Source: Dactylococcopsis salina PCC 8305
GTDB lineage: Bacteria > Cyanobacteriota > Cyanobacteriia > Cyanobacteriales > Rubidibacteraceae
Length of the DNA stretch: 64,000 nt
Direction: 5' to 3'
Assembly (NCBI RefSeq): GCF_000317615.1
Contig: NC_019780.1
Span: forward strand, 2,129,840-2,193,839
Shown: one piece after another, positions 8,537 to 16,000 of the stretch
Layout of the letters: each line of letters begins with the position of its first letter
Numbering within the stretch: position 1 is the stretch's first letter
Notes under the pieces: model-generated
Told to the model about the DNA's origin: nothing
What the model saw: only the letters and a program-made list of their open reading frames with translations
Database searches by the model: none
Program-made: the position numbers and the translations under genes

Positions 8537-8912
8537 TTTGTAATTTTTTGCCCCCAACCCCCAATTCTGGCAGGGCTGTTTCATTCTCGGTGTTAAAATC
8601 GAAAGCGATCGCCTGAACCCCTTCTGGTACGTTCGATCGAACGCTTTTTCTTACTTTTTGACTTATTCATAAGAAAAAAGCCGTAAAACCCCTGTTATTC
8701 CTAACATCTGGAACAAGCAAAAAATAGAATGAAACAGCCCTGCCAATTCTGGGGGCTTCCATTCAGCAATTTTTTACAATTGATTTTTGTAAATTTTTGC
8801 CCCCAACCCCTAATTCTATAGTCTAATTTGTAAATTTTTGCCCCCAACCCCCAATTCTGGGGGCTTCCATTCAGCAATTTTTTACAATTGATTTAGGATT
8901 GCTATATATATC
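8526..8912. repeat. Tandem/nested TATAGCAAT-type palindromic repeats
   Basis: Copies of a repeat built around CCCCCAACCCCCAATTCTGG / GGGGGCTTCC, with TTTTTTACAATTGATT and GGATTGCTATA at the right end, lie at 8526-8570 plus 8743-8795 (split by a 172-bp insertion) and again at about 8812-8908, with a partial piece between. The related complete copy at 57971-58071 shows the inverted TATAGCAAT termini. No coding capacity. Confidence 0.75.
8571..8742. mobile_element. 172-bp MITE with 17-bp perfect terminal inverted repeats and 10-bp target duplication
   Basis: CAGGGCTGTTTCATTCT (8571-8587) is the exact reverse complement of 8726-8742. The element is flanked by direct repeats CCAATTCTGG at 8561-8570 and 8743-8752. 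Removing the element and one duplicate restores the palindromic repeat seen intact elsewhere. No ORF fits inside, so it is non-autonomous. CAGGG-type ends and 8-10-bp duplications are, from memory, typical of the ISAs1 family. Confidence 0.9.
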
Positions 8913-8923
8913 TTTTATGGTAA

Positions 8924-9022
8924 TACCATTTTGAAAAACTGGCGCTACAGTATCGACTCTTTAAGCCCCCCAGACTTGGGGGTTTGGGGGCTTTAATGCA
9001 ACTTGACTTTTCCAACATGGTA
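8924..9022. mobile_element. MITE of the TACCATTT...AAATGGTA family, copy 1
   Basis: TACCATTTTG at the left and CCAACATGGTA at the right form imperfect inverted termini, flanked by TAA at 8921-8923 and 9023-9025. The inside holds the shared motif GGCGCTACAGTATC near the left end and a C/G-rich palindrome. The right terminus has diverged from the other copies, so this is an older insertion. Confidence 0.75.
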
Positions 9023-9158
9023 TAACTCTCTATATTGTCTTGTCGTGCGATCGCGAGCTATGGCAAAATGGTCTAGTCTTATCCTATTTTGGACAAATTT
9101 TCTATCCCCCCTAACCCCCCTTTGAAAGGGGGGGAAGATTTGAAAGGGATGGGGAGAA

Positions 9159-9254
9159 TTGGTGAGATTAACTAATAATCCTCTTTTAAAAAAAGGGGGG
9201 GAATAATTGGTGAGATTAACTAATAATCCTCTTTTAAAAAAAGGGGGGGAATAA
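9159..9254. repeat. Two 48-bp tandem repeats upstream of mscS
   Basis: The unit beginning TTGGTGAGATTAAC and ending in a run of A's and G's (AAAAAAAGGGGGGG) occurs twice at a 48-bp spacing. It lies in the leader region of the mechanosensitive channel gene, next to another C/G-rich palindrome at 9102-9140. Confidence 0.7.
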
Positions 9255-9281
9255 TGAACGAAAAGAATTGAATAATAACGC

Positions 9282-10382
9282 TTGACAATGATGATCCGTC
9301 AACTTCAACAAAATTTAGAAAACTTTTTACAGTTAGAAATTCTCAATAACTTAGTTGCTGAATATTTACTCGCTTTAGTTACTTTTATTATTGGCATCAT
9401 TGTTATTAATTTAATTCTAAAAAAGGTAATTATTAAACGTCTCAAGAAATGGTTACTTAATTCTAAACTTAATTTTGATAATCGGTTTCTTAAAGTTGTC
9501 CAAAAAGCACTGATTCCTTTACTATATTTGGGAGTAATTTATATTAGTGTTCGCAACTTAGAATTACATCCCATTCTTAATCAGTCAATTGATGTTTTAG
9601 GCTTGATTATATCAACTTTTATCGGGATTCGTTTCGTCGGTAATACGATCGAGTATCTTTTATCGGTTTATTGGTTAAAAGGAGAAGATGACGAAACACG
9701 ACAACAAAGCGTTGCTATCCTTTCCCCAGCACTAAGAATTATTATTTGGACAATTGGCTTCATTTTCTTATTAGGAAATTTAGGCTTTGATATTTCTGCT
9801 TTAGTGGCTAGTTTGGGAATTGGCGGAATTGCTATTGCTTTAGCAGCGCAAGGTGTGTTTCAAGAATTATTTAGTTATTTTTCTATTTTGCTCGATCGAC
9901 CCGTTCAAATTGGAGACTTTATTATTGTCGGTGATTTAATTGGTACAGTAGAACAAATTGGCATCAAAACGACTCGTTTACGCAGTTTAAGTGGTGAAGA
10001 AATTATACTATCTAATAGCGACTTAACCAGTTCTCGGATTCGCAATTATAAACGAATGCAAGAACGGAGAATTGTCTTTAGTATTGGGGTAACTTATGAG
10101 ACAACATTAGAACAATTACAAAGCATTCCTAAATCCATTCAAGATATTATTAATCAGACGGAAAAAACCCGCTTCGATCGATGCCATTTTCACTCTTACG
10201 GTGATTTTAGTCTTAACTTTGAAACGGTTTATTACATGACAACCCCCGACTATACTGCTTATATGGATGCTCAACAAAAAATCAACTTTGCGATTAAAAA
10301 GTGTTTTGAAACTAACGGCATTGAAATGGCGTATCCCACGGAAGTTTTGTATGTCAATAATCTCGACAAAACAGCAGATTAA
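9282..10382 (+). CDS. MscS family mechanosensitive ion channel
   Basis: MscS channels open under membrane tension and release osmolytes on hypo-osmotic shock. This 366-residue protein has four likely membrane segments (about 24-45, 72-90, 98-118 and 150-170), followed by the glycine/alanine-rich pore helix (SLGIGGIAIALAAQG, about 175-189). Next comes the MscS beta domain (DRPVQIGDFIIVGDLIGTVEQIG), where LRSLSGEEIILSNSDLTSSRIRNY is the family signature. The first codon of the frame is TTG at 9282. ATG codons at 9288 and 9291 are at least as likely, as none has a clear Shine-Dalgarno. The 3' end overlaps the convergent TPR gene by four bases. A role in salt adaptation together with the following ProX-like gene is inferred. 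Confidence 0.9.
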   Translation: MTMMIRQLQQNLENFLQLEILNNLVAEYLLALVTFIIGIIVINLILKKVIIKRLKKWLLNSKLNFDNRFLKVVQKALIPLLYLGVIYISVRNLELHPILNQSIDVLGLIISTFIGIRFVGNTIEYLLSVYWLKGEDDETRQQSVAILSPALRIIIWTIGFIFLLGNLGFDISALVASLGIGGIAIALAAQGVFQELFSYFSILLDRPVQIGDFIIVGDLIGTVEQIGIKTTRLRSLSGEEIILSNSDLTSSRIRNYKRMQERRIVFSIGVTYETTLEQLQSIPKSIQDIINQTEKTRFDRCHFHSYGDFSLNFETVYYMTTPDYTAYMDAQQKINFAIKKCFETNGIEMAYPTEVLYVNNLDKTAD

Positions 10383-11449
10383 TTAACGAAAAACACCAAA
10401 CCACTATAGAGGTGAAACGCAGCATCCCAAGATGTATCATAACGACGTTTCAAGTTAATATGAGAAGAAATTCGACGTAACATTTGCGGAAACTCGATCG
10501 CGCCTTCTCCAAACGGAGTAAAATCATCCCAACAATTAACATCAGGTATTTTTTCCTCTAAATAATTTAACAGCTCTAACCAATTGCGGCGTAAAGTTTC
10601 CCCTTTTTGGATGTTTTCACTCAAGGAAAAACTCTGTTGAAACTGATACTTTTGATCACAAAGTCTTAAAACCGTCGATCGTTCGGGGAGATGTAAATCG
10701 TAAAATTGAACATAATCTAATGTTCCCGATTTCCGCTTTAATTTTCGTCTCGCATCGGTTGTTACCACCTGTTCAAAAATGGGAACTCGCCCTTGGACTT
10801 TTGCCTTGACTTCTGACCAATTAAATGTTATGCTTCCTTCCTGTCCATTACTGGTGGAACAACGAGCCGTCACCTGATCCCCTTCACTCTTAAAATATTG
10901 CACCTGAAACACATTGAGGGTATCCAAAGAACTGAGAGCCGTACAGAAACAGGGAATATCAGCTTGTTGCAGGATTTTACTATAATACAATAATTCTCCC
11001 ATTGCACCAACGCGAAACAGCCGCCAGCCGCGACTGGGAAGCTGTAAACGAGCATTGTAGGGATCAAGTTGAAAGGTGTTAGCGAGAGTTTGCGCGGCAG
11101 ATTTTTTGTTTTCAGAAGGAATCGCAGACAAAATGAACACCGCAATCTCTTTTCCCCCAGGTTGTGCTAAAGCCTGGGTGATTTTTTCCTCCTGTTGTTG
11201 CTGTTGGGAAGTTTTAAGCTGAAGAAGCCGCTCTCGCGCTTGAGAAAGTAGTTTACGATTGCTACACTCTCTTAAGAGGGATTGATAGGTTTTTTGAGCC
11301 GTTTCTCGTTCCCCCTCCGCTTCCTTCACTCGTGCGGTATAAAAAATGAGCCAAGGGTGATCAGGGAATTGGTGTTGGTGGTTGGTGATTAGTTGCTTCG
11401 CGGTTGTATAGTCTTGTTGCTCGATCGCGCTGACAATCTCCTCAAACAT
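10379..11449 (-). CDS. TPR-containing cyanobacterial protein of unknown function
   Basis: The predicted 356-residue protein begins with tetratricopeptide-like helices (FEEIVSAIEQQDYTTAKQLI, then HPWLIFYTARVKEAEGERETAQKTYQSLL). A glutamine-rich linker follows (near TSQQQQQEE). The long C-terminal domain, including LDPYNARLQLPSRGWRLFR and LDYVQFYDLHLP, I do not recognise, although it resembles proteins common in cyanobacteria. The frame stays open to 11527, but the ATG at 11449 has GGAG four bases upstream, while the longer version would overlap the divergent ProX-like gene. No signal peptide or membrane segment is visible, so it is probably cytoplasmic. The stop codon overlaps mscS. Confidence 0.7.
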   Translation of the reverse strand: MFEEIVSAIEQQDYTTAKQLITNHQHQFPDHPWLIFYTARVKEAEGERETAQKTYQSLLRECSNRKLLSQARERLLQLKTSQQQQQEEKITQALAQPGGKEIAVFILSAIPSENKKSAAQTLANTFQLDPYNARLQLPSRGWRLFRVGAMGELLYYSKILQQADIPCFCTALSSLDTLNVFQVQYFKSEGDQVTARCSTSNGQEGSITFNWSEVKAKVQGRVPIFEQVVTTDARRKLKRKSGTLDYVQFYDLHLPERSTVLRLCDQKYQFQQSFSLSENIQKGETLRRNWLELLNYLEEKIPDVNCWDDFTPFGEGAIEFPQMLRRISSHINLKRRYDTSWDAAFHLYSGLVFFVN

Positions 11450-11503
11450 GATCTCCGAATCCGATCGAATATTATTTCTTGTTAATTTTAGCGTTTTTTT
11501 GCT

Positions 11504-12520
11504 GTGTATTATTCCTTGCGAAGACAATTTCCGATTTTACTTTTCTTAGCCTTAACCACTGTTTTTACCATTATTGGTTTACATAGCTGTGACAATAATG
11601 ACAGTAATTTAGCAGAGAAAAGCGTAAAAATTACGCCTGCTTATGTTTCTTTAGAAGAGCGTTTTCAAACCGAAATTGTCAACATTGGTTTAGAAAAACT
11701 CGGCTATAAAATTGGCAAAATGAGAGAATTAGAACCCGCATTAATGCACACTGATCTCGCGGCGGGTGGTATTGATTATACCGCAGCCCATTGGCAACAA
11801 TTAGGACGTGAATTTTATCTCAATAGTGGTGGGGATGAGAAGCTAGAAAAAGTTGGAGTGATTGTTGATAACGCGGTTCAAGGTTATTTGATCGATCGAG
11901 CAACGGCGGAAAAATACGATATCACCAATTTAAAACAATTGGAAAATCCAGACATAGCAAAACTGTTTGATACCAATAACAATGGCAAAGCAAATCTTGT
12001 GGGATGTAATGCAGGATGGGGATGTGAAACCATTATTAATCATCATCTAGAAACCTACAATTTAGAAAAAATAGTTGAACATGAAAGTGGGAAATACTTT
12101 GCTTTAATGGCAGATGCGATCGCGCGGTATAAACAAAATGAACCAATTTTATATTACACTTGGACTCCCCTTTGGACAAGCAGCGTTTTAGTGCCTGAAG
12201 AAGATGTTAAATGGTTAGAAGTGCCTTATACTTCCCTCCCCGATTCTAACAGCAACCGCAGTAATCCTGATACCACTTACAAGGGAAAAAACTTAGGTTT
12301 TGTTACCGATCAAATTATGATTTTAGCTAACGAAAACTTTGCTAACTCTCATCCCACTGCTGTAGAATTTATGTCAAAGGTTAGCATCCCGATCAAAGAT
12401 GTTAGCGCAGAAAATCAACTGATTCGACAAGGAGAAGATAGTGTTAATGATATTCGTCGTCATGCGGAAAAGTGGATAGAAAACCATCAACAAACCTTTC
12501 AAAAATGGTTAAATCTGTAA
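11504..12520 (+). CDS. ProX/OpuAC-type glycine betaine-binding lipoprotein
   Basis: Substrate-binding proteins of this type capture glycine betaine or proline for an ABC importer. The 338-residue protein has an N-terminal hydrophobic segment ending in a lipobox-like LHSC with lipidation Cys at residue 29, so it should be a lipoprotein. The mature part carries OpuAC-family features: LEPALMHTDLAAGGIDYTAAHW, VGCNAGWGCETIINHHL and YYTWTPLW. These regions supply the aromatic box in ProX homologues. The start is GTG at 11504. No ATP-binding or permease gene is adjacent, so it is an orphan component here. It may serve a transporter encoded elsewhere or act as a sensor. It sits close to mscS, which suggests an osmotic theme (inference). 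Confidence 0.82.
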   Translation: MYYSLRRQFPILLFLALTTVFTIIGLHSCDNNDSNLAEKSVKITPAYVSLEERFQTEIVNIGLEKLGYKIGKMRELEPALMHTDLAAGGIDYTAAHWQQLGREFYLNSGGDEKLEKVGVIVDNAVQGYLIDRATAEKYDITNLKQLENPDIAKLFDTNNNGKANLVGCNAGWGCETIINHHLETYNLEKIVEHESGKYFALMADAIARYKQNEPILYYTWTPLWTSSVLVPEEDVKWLEVPYTSLPDSNSNRSNPDTTYKGKNLGFVTDQIMILANENFANSHPTAVEFMSKVSIPIKDVSAENQLIRQGEDSVNDIRRHAEKWIENHQQTFQKWLNL

Positions 12521-12641
12521 TCTCTACATCGGGCTTACTGTTGGGAAACTGAAAGTTTTACCAAATAAGGATTTGAGGCGATTAAGTTCAGGTAAAAATG
12601 CAAGTTCATTGATGGTTCAATCGTCAAAACCTTGCATGCAA

Positions 12642-12712
12642 GCCTCTTGCCTTTTGCCTCTTCCCTCTTGCCTTACTAAACCAACCAATGGACTTTTTCA
12701 GCAAGCCCTACA
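12642..12712. repeat. CCTYTTG heptamer repeat plus TAGGGCTTGCTGAAAAAGTCC-type repeat reaching the rsmE stop
   Basis: 12642-12675 consists of heptamers CCTCTTG/CCTTTTG. It is followed by a dispersed repeat reading, on the minus strand, TAGGGCTTGCTGAAAAAG at its start. The same repeat lies at 20443-20478 and 34331-34365. Its leading TAG on the minus strand is the rsmE stop codon (12708-12710). Confidence 0.75.
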
Positions 12713-13427
12713 TCGTTTCCGAAACTCCAGCAACTAAACTCATTACTGTAATTGGTGCGGTAACAGCGCGTAAAATTCTCCTCCCCAATGATACCAGTTG
12801 AAATTGTGCCTTCTGTGCCTGTTTAATTTCTTCTTCTGTCCATCCGCCCTCACAGCCAGTCGCTACTACCAAAGAATCATTAATCGTCAGTTGTGAGGGT
12901 AAAATTGACGCAAATAATGGAACATTTTCCCGTGCCGTGCAAAAATAACGGTGCTGTTGTCCTTGGCAATAATCCGTCAGTGCTTCTGTGAGAGACATGG
13001 GCGACACAATGGTAGGGACGATCGATCGTTCTGATTGTTCCGCCGCTTCTTGTGCGATGCGCTGCCAACGGGTTAACTTATTAGCACTGGGTTTAAGCAA
13101 AGTGCGCTCACTCAATACTGGAACAATTGTTGTCACCCCGATTTCTGTACAACAACGGACAATTTCATCAATTCCTTGCTTGGGTAAGGAAACCAACAAG
13201 GTTACACTAACAGGGAGTTCGGTGTTAATCTCTATAGGTGCGATAACTTCTGCTTGAGTTGCTGTTAACTGTACAACCCAAGCTGTGCCTTTTCCCGTAA
13301 TTGCGATCGCTCGATCTCCCACTGTCAATCGTAACACCCGCCGTAAATAATGCGCTTGATCTGCACTCAAATCAATAACATTTCCCTGTTTCTGTTCAGT
13401 TTGAATAACAAAACGTTGATGCTGCAC
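12708..13427 (-). CDS. rsmE: 16S rRNA (uracil-1498-N3)-methyltransferase RsmE
   Basis: RsmE methylates N3 of U1498 in the decoding region of 16S rRNA using S-adenosylmethionine. At 239 residues it has the usual length. The N-terminal PUA-like part includes HYLRRVLRLTVGDRAIAI (about 27-44). The SPOUT methyltransferase part includes LPKQGIDEIVRCCTEIGV, RWQRIAQEAAEQSERSIVP and the knot region ATGCEGGWTEEEI with LGRRILRAVTAP. All signature segments are present. The C-terminus ends GVSETM. The TAG stop lies in a dispersed repeat shared with two other places in the window, yet no conserved part is missing. Confidence 0.95.
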   Translation of the reverse strand: MQHQRFVIQTEQKQGNVIDLSADQAHYLRRVLRLTVGDRAIAITGKGTAWVVQLTATQAEVIAPIEINTELPVSVTLLVSLPKQGIDEIVRCCTEIGVTTIVPVLSERTLLKPSANKLTRWQRIAQEAAEQSERSIVPTIVSPMSLTEALTDYCQGQQHRYFCTARENVPLFASILPSQLTINDSLVVATGCEGGWTEEEIKQAQKAQFQLVSLGRRILRAVTAPITVMSLVAGVSETM

Positions 13428-13527
13428 CTCTTTTTTTAAAACCTTTTAGACTGTAATCAAATTATAGTTTCTTCACCCTCAGAGTAAACCGTTTACCCCT
13501 TAAAATTTTCCTTCCTGATCACAGATA

Positions 13528-14601
13528 ATGAAATCAAAGTTTACTAACTTTCTTATCTTACCCACTCTCACCCTCAGTTTCGGTATTTTAGCAGCCGTTT
13601 TACTGCCAAATCGCGGTAAAATTGCCGTTTTAATTGGGAGTACAACTGGCTCAATTATTGGGGCTTATTCCCAGCATCTAAAATCAGAAGAAAACGAAGA
13701 CTCTGGTATAAACTCCTCTAATCTTTCTCCTGAAAAACGATTAATTATACTGCGAGAACAAGTCACAATTTTTCAAAATCACCTCCAACAACTCTCTCAA
13801 GACTTAAACGGTCATTCTTCAGTTGTCACTGCTTCCTCCTCACCACAAACAGCAGTCAATCAAATTCACCAAATCTCAGAAGATCAGGAGGTCATCACTT
13901 GGTTAACTCAGCAAGGAATTAAAGTTCAAAACTATCATAAATCTGATGAAAACGAAGAAGTCTTTAACAAACTTGCCAGTTATTTAGGGAATAAACATTC
14001 AGAGTTACGTTATTTTTATAAGCAACTGAAACGAAGTTTCTCGAAAGGGGAAAACTTAGCTCTCAATTTAAATTCTCGTAGTAAACAAGAAATTACTTGT
14101 ACCACACAATTTTGTAATCGGATGAGTGATTATGCGTTTTTAACCTCCTATCAATACGATCGAAAAAAGAAAATGTTATATGCGTCTCCTCAAAGAACAG
14201 GAATCGTGATTAATTTTATTACAGGAGGATGGTTTGAGCGTTTTATTTACTTAAGTTTATGTCAGTTATTAAAAGAACATGAACAGCCCTATAAAAGCAT
14301 CTTAAATCCACAGATTATCCTCCAAGATGGAGAAGATTTTGAGTTAGATATCTTGTTTTTAATTCAAGAAAGTCCCTTCTGGATTGAATGTAAAACAGGA
14401 GATTACCAAAACCACGTTACCAAATACTCCAAAATGCGAACGGTGTTATCAATTCCCAAAGAATGTTCCCTATTAGTGATTTTAGGAATCTCTGATCAAC
14501 TCACAGAAGAATTAACCAATTTACATAACATTTATATTGCCAATGAAAACAATTTTCTAGAGAAAGCTAAAACCTTAATTATCCCTTCCAACCGATTCTA
14601 A
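13528..14601 (+). CDS. Membrane-anchored PD-(D/E)XK nuclease-like protein (DUF1887/Card1-like C-terminus)
   Basis: This 357-residue protein starts with two hydrophobic segments (about 7-27 and 33-47), then a polar, probably coiled-coil region with ERLIILREQVTIFQNHLQQLSQDL-like heptads (about 70-95). The C-terminal domain (about 220-345) carries a PD-(D/E)XK active-site pattern: D274 in FELDILFL, then E287-C-K289 in WIECKTG. It resembles the nuclease domain of DUF1887 proteins (Can2/Card1). No CARF domain is evident at the N-terminus. The Trp/Glu/Cys/Lys context and spacing are convincing, but the family assignment is from memory. The membrane anchor on a nuclease domain is unusual. The neighbours are housekeeping genes, so context gives no role. 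Defence or DNA turnover at the membrane is speculation. Confidence 0.65.
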   Translation: MKSKFTNFLILPTLTLSFGILAAVLLPNRGKIAVLIGSTTGSIIGAYSQHLKSEENEDSGINSSNLSPEKRLIILREQVTIFQNHLQQLSQDLNGHSSVVTASSSPQTAVNQIHQISEDQEVITWLTQQGIKVQNYHKSDENEEVFNKLASYLGNKHSELRYFYKQLKRSFSKGENLALNLNSRSKQEITCTTQFCNRMSDYAFLTSYQYDRKKKMLYASPQRTGIVINFITGGWFERFIYLSLCQLLKEHEQPYKSILNPQIILQDGEDFELDILFLIQESPFWIECKTGDYQNHVTKYSKMRTVLSIPKECSLLVILGISDQLTEELTNLHNIYIANENNFLEKAKTLIIPSNRF

Positions 14602-14652
14602 TATCGAGTTTAGCCCCCTAACCCCCAAGTTTGGGGGAACGACAAGATCAAA

Positions 14653-15744
14653 TTAGTTACTAACTAATTCTTTCATCAATTCAGCAACAGAGGTAATCTG
14701 ATTAGCACGTCCCGCATTACTACCAGCAAAAATTAAACCATTTTCAATGTCACCTCTCGCCGCTCGATCTAAAGCACGAGCGATACAATAATTTTCAGCA
14801 CGATCTCGACAGCTACAGACTTGTAAACAACTTCCAAAACATCGTTTATCTAGATCACTAACATGATTGATTGCTTTCTCGGCAAAGGAATTTTTTAAAG
14901 CTCGTCCAGGTAGCCCCACTGGAGAAGGGACAATCACCACATCTTCTGGCTTGGCATCACGATGAAATTCTTTGTATTTGATATGAGCATCACATTCATT
15001 CGTTGTAATGAATCGCGTTCCCATTTGGACTCCACTCGCTCCTAAACTCAAAGCTCGATCGATATCTGAACGATCCCAAATTCCCCCAGCAGCAATGACA
15101 GGAATTTCCACCTCTAACTCTTCTCGTAGATAAGCCACTAATTCTGGAATCACCTTGTCACTATCTAAATTAGCTTGTCCTAATTCCTCTTTTTTTGCTC
15201 CTAAATGACCTCCCGCAGAATTGGGATTTTCCACCACAAACCCGTCTGGAAGTCTCCCATATTGTTTTTCCCATTTTCGACAAATCACTTTAGCGGCGCG
15301 AGTGCTAGAAATAACAGGAATTAACGCCACATCAGGATAATCACGAGTATATTTGGGTAAATTTAGCGGTAAACCTGCTCCCGCAATAATCAAGTTTGCC
15401 CCATTTTCAGTGGCAGTCCGTGTTAGTGTTTCATGATCTTGTCCTGCAACCATGGAGTTAATTCCGATGATACCATTAGGACTGAGATCGCGGGCTTTTT
15501 TCAATTCATCGATCAACGCTAACCGATTCGCTTCAAAAATATCTCTTTTTCCTCGTTGCTTGGGATCAAAATAGGGGGACGCAAAACCTAACGCTACCGC
15601 AGAAATAATCCCGATTCCCCCAGTATTTGCTACCGCACTGGCTAAACTAGCGCCAGAGATTCTGATTCCCATTCCTCCTTGAATAATGGGATAGGGAGCA
15701 ACATAATTGCCAATGTGAAGTTTAGGGAGAGTTGTTGTCATCAT
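14653..15744 (-). CDS. Nitronate monooxygenase / 2-nitropropane dioxygenase-type flavoprotein
   Basis: This 363-residue FMN-dependent TIM-barrel protein belongs to the NPD family. The N-terminus has PIIQGGMGIRISGASLASAVANTGGIGI (about 19-46, in pieces). The FMN-binding segments are VIAAGGIWDRSDIDRALSLGASGVQMGTRF (about 215-244), preceded by ENPNSAGGHLG, where the His fits the catalytic position of the class. The C-terminal tail contains a cysteine-rich stretch (CFGSCLQVCSCRDRAENYC), which is not part of the classic nitronate monooxygenase core and may bind metal or an Fe-S cluster. Related proteins include enoyl-ACP reductase FabK, so the substrate is uncertain. Likely monocistronic and convergent with the nuclease-like gene. 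Confidence 0.82.
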   Translation of the reverse strand: MMTTTLPKLHIGNYVAPYPIIQGGMGIRISGASLASAVANTGGIGIISAVALGFASPYFDPKQRGKRDIFEANRLALIDELKKARDLSPNGIIGINSMVAGQDHETLTRTATENGANLIIAGAGLPLNLPKYTRDYPDVALIPVISSTRAAKVICRKWEKQYGRLPDGFVVENPNSAGGHLGAKKEELGQANLDSDKVIPELVAYLREELEVEIPVIAAGGIWDRSDIDRALSLGASGVQMGTRFITTNECDAHIKYKEFHRDAKPEDVVIVPSPVGLPGRALKNSFAEKAINHVSDLDKRCFGSCLQVCSCRDRAENYCIARALDRAARGDIENGLIFAGSNAGRANQITSVAELMKELVSN

Positions 15745-15802
15745 TATTTCTTTAATATACTTTATAACTAATTAGTTATTATTTTAATTATAGTACAAAA
15801 AG

Positions 15803-15970
15803 GTAGGTTGGGTGGAGGAAACGAAACCCAACACCAATATTCGTTATTCGTTATTCGTTATTCGTTATTCGTTATTTGTTATTTGTTATTTGTTCACTGC
15901 TCACTGATTACTGGTCACTGGTCACTGGTCACTGGTCACTGCAATGGGTGGAGGAAACGAAACCCAACAG
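15803..15970. repeat. Composite repeat: GTAGGTTGGGTG unit + TTATTYG heptamers + TYACTGR heptamers + second unit
   Basis: A GTAGGTTGGGTG...ACGAAACCCAAC unit at 15803-15833 is followed by heptamers TTATTCG/TTATTTG (about 15838-15892), then TYACTGR heptamers (about 15893-15942), and a second GGTGGAGGAAACGAAACCC unit. The same order is seen at 61965-62421. This fills the gap between the flavoprotein and phosphatase genes. Confidence 0.85.
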
Positions 15971-16000
15971 AATTTGTCACTGATGCAGAATCACGAATTA

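Noticed and set aside
11447-11527. Longer N-terminus of the TPR protein
   Set aside because: ATG at 11449 has a good Shine-Dalgarno; the extension overlaps the divergent ProX-like gene.
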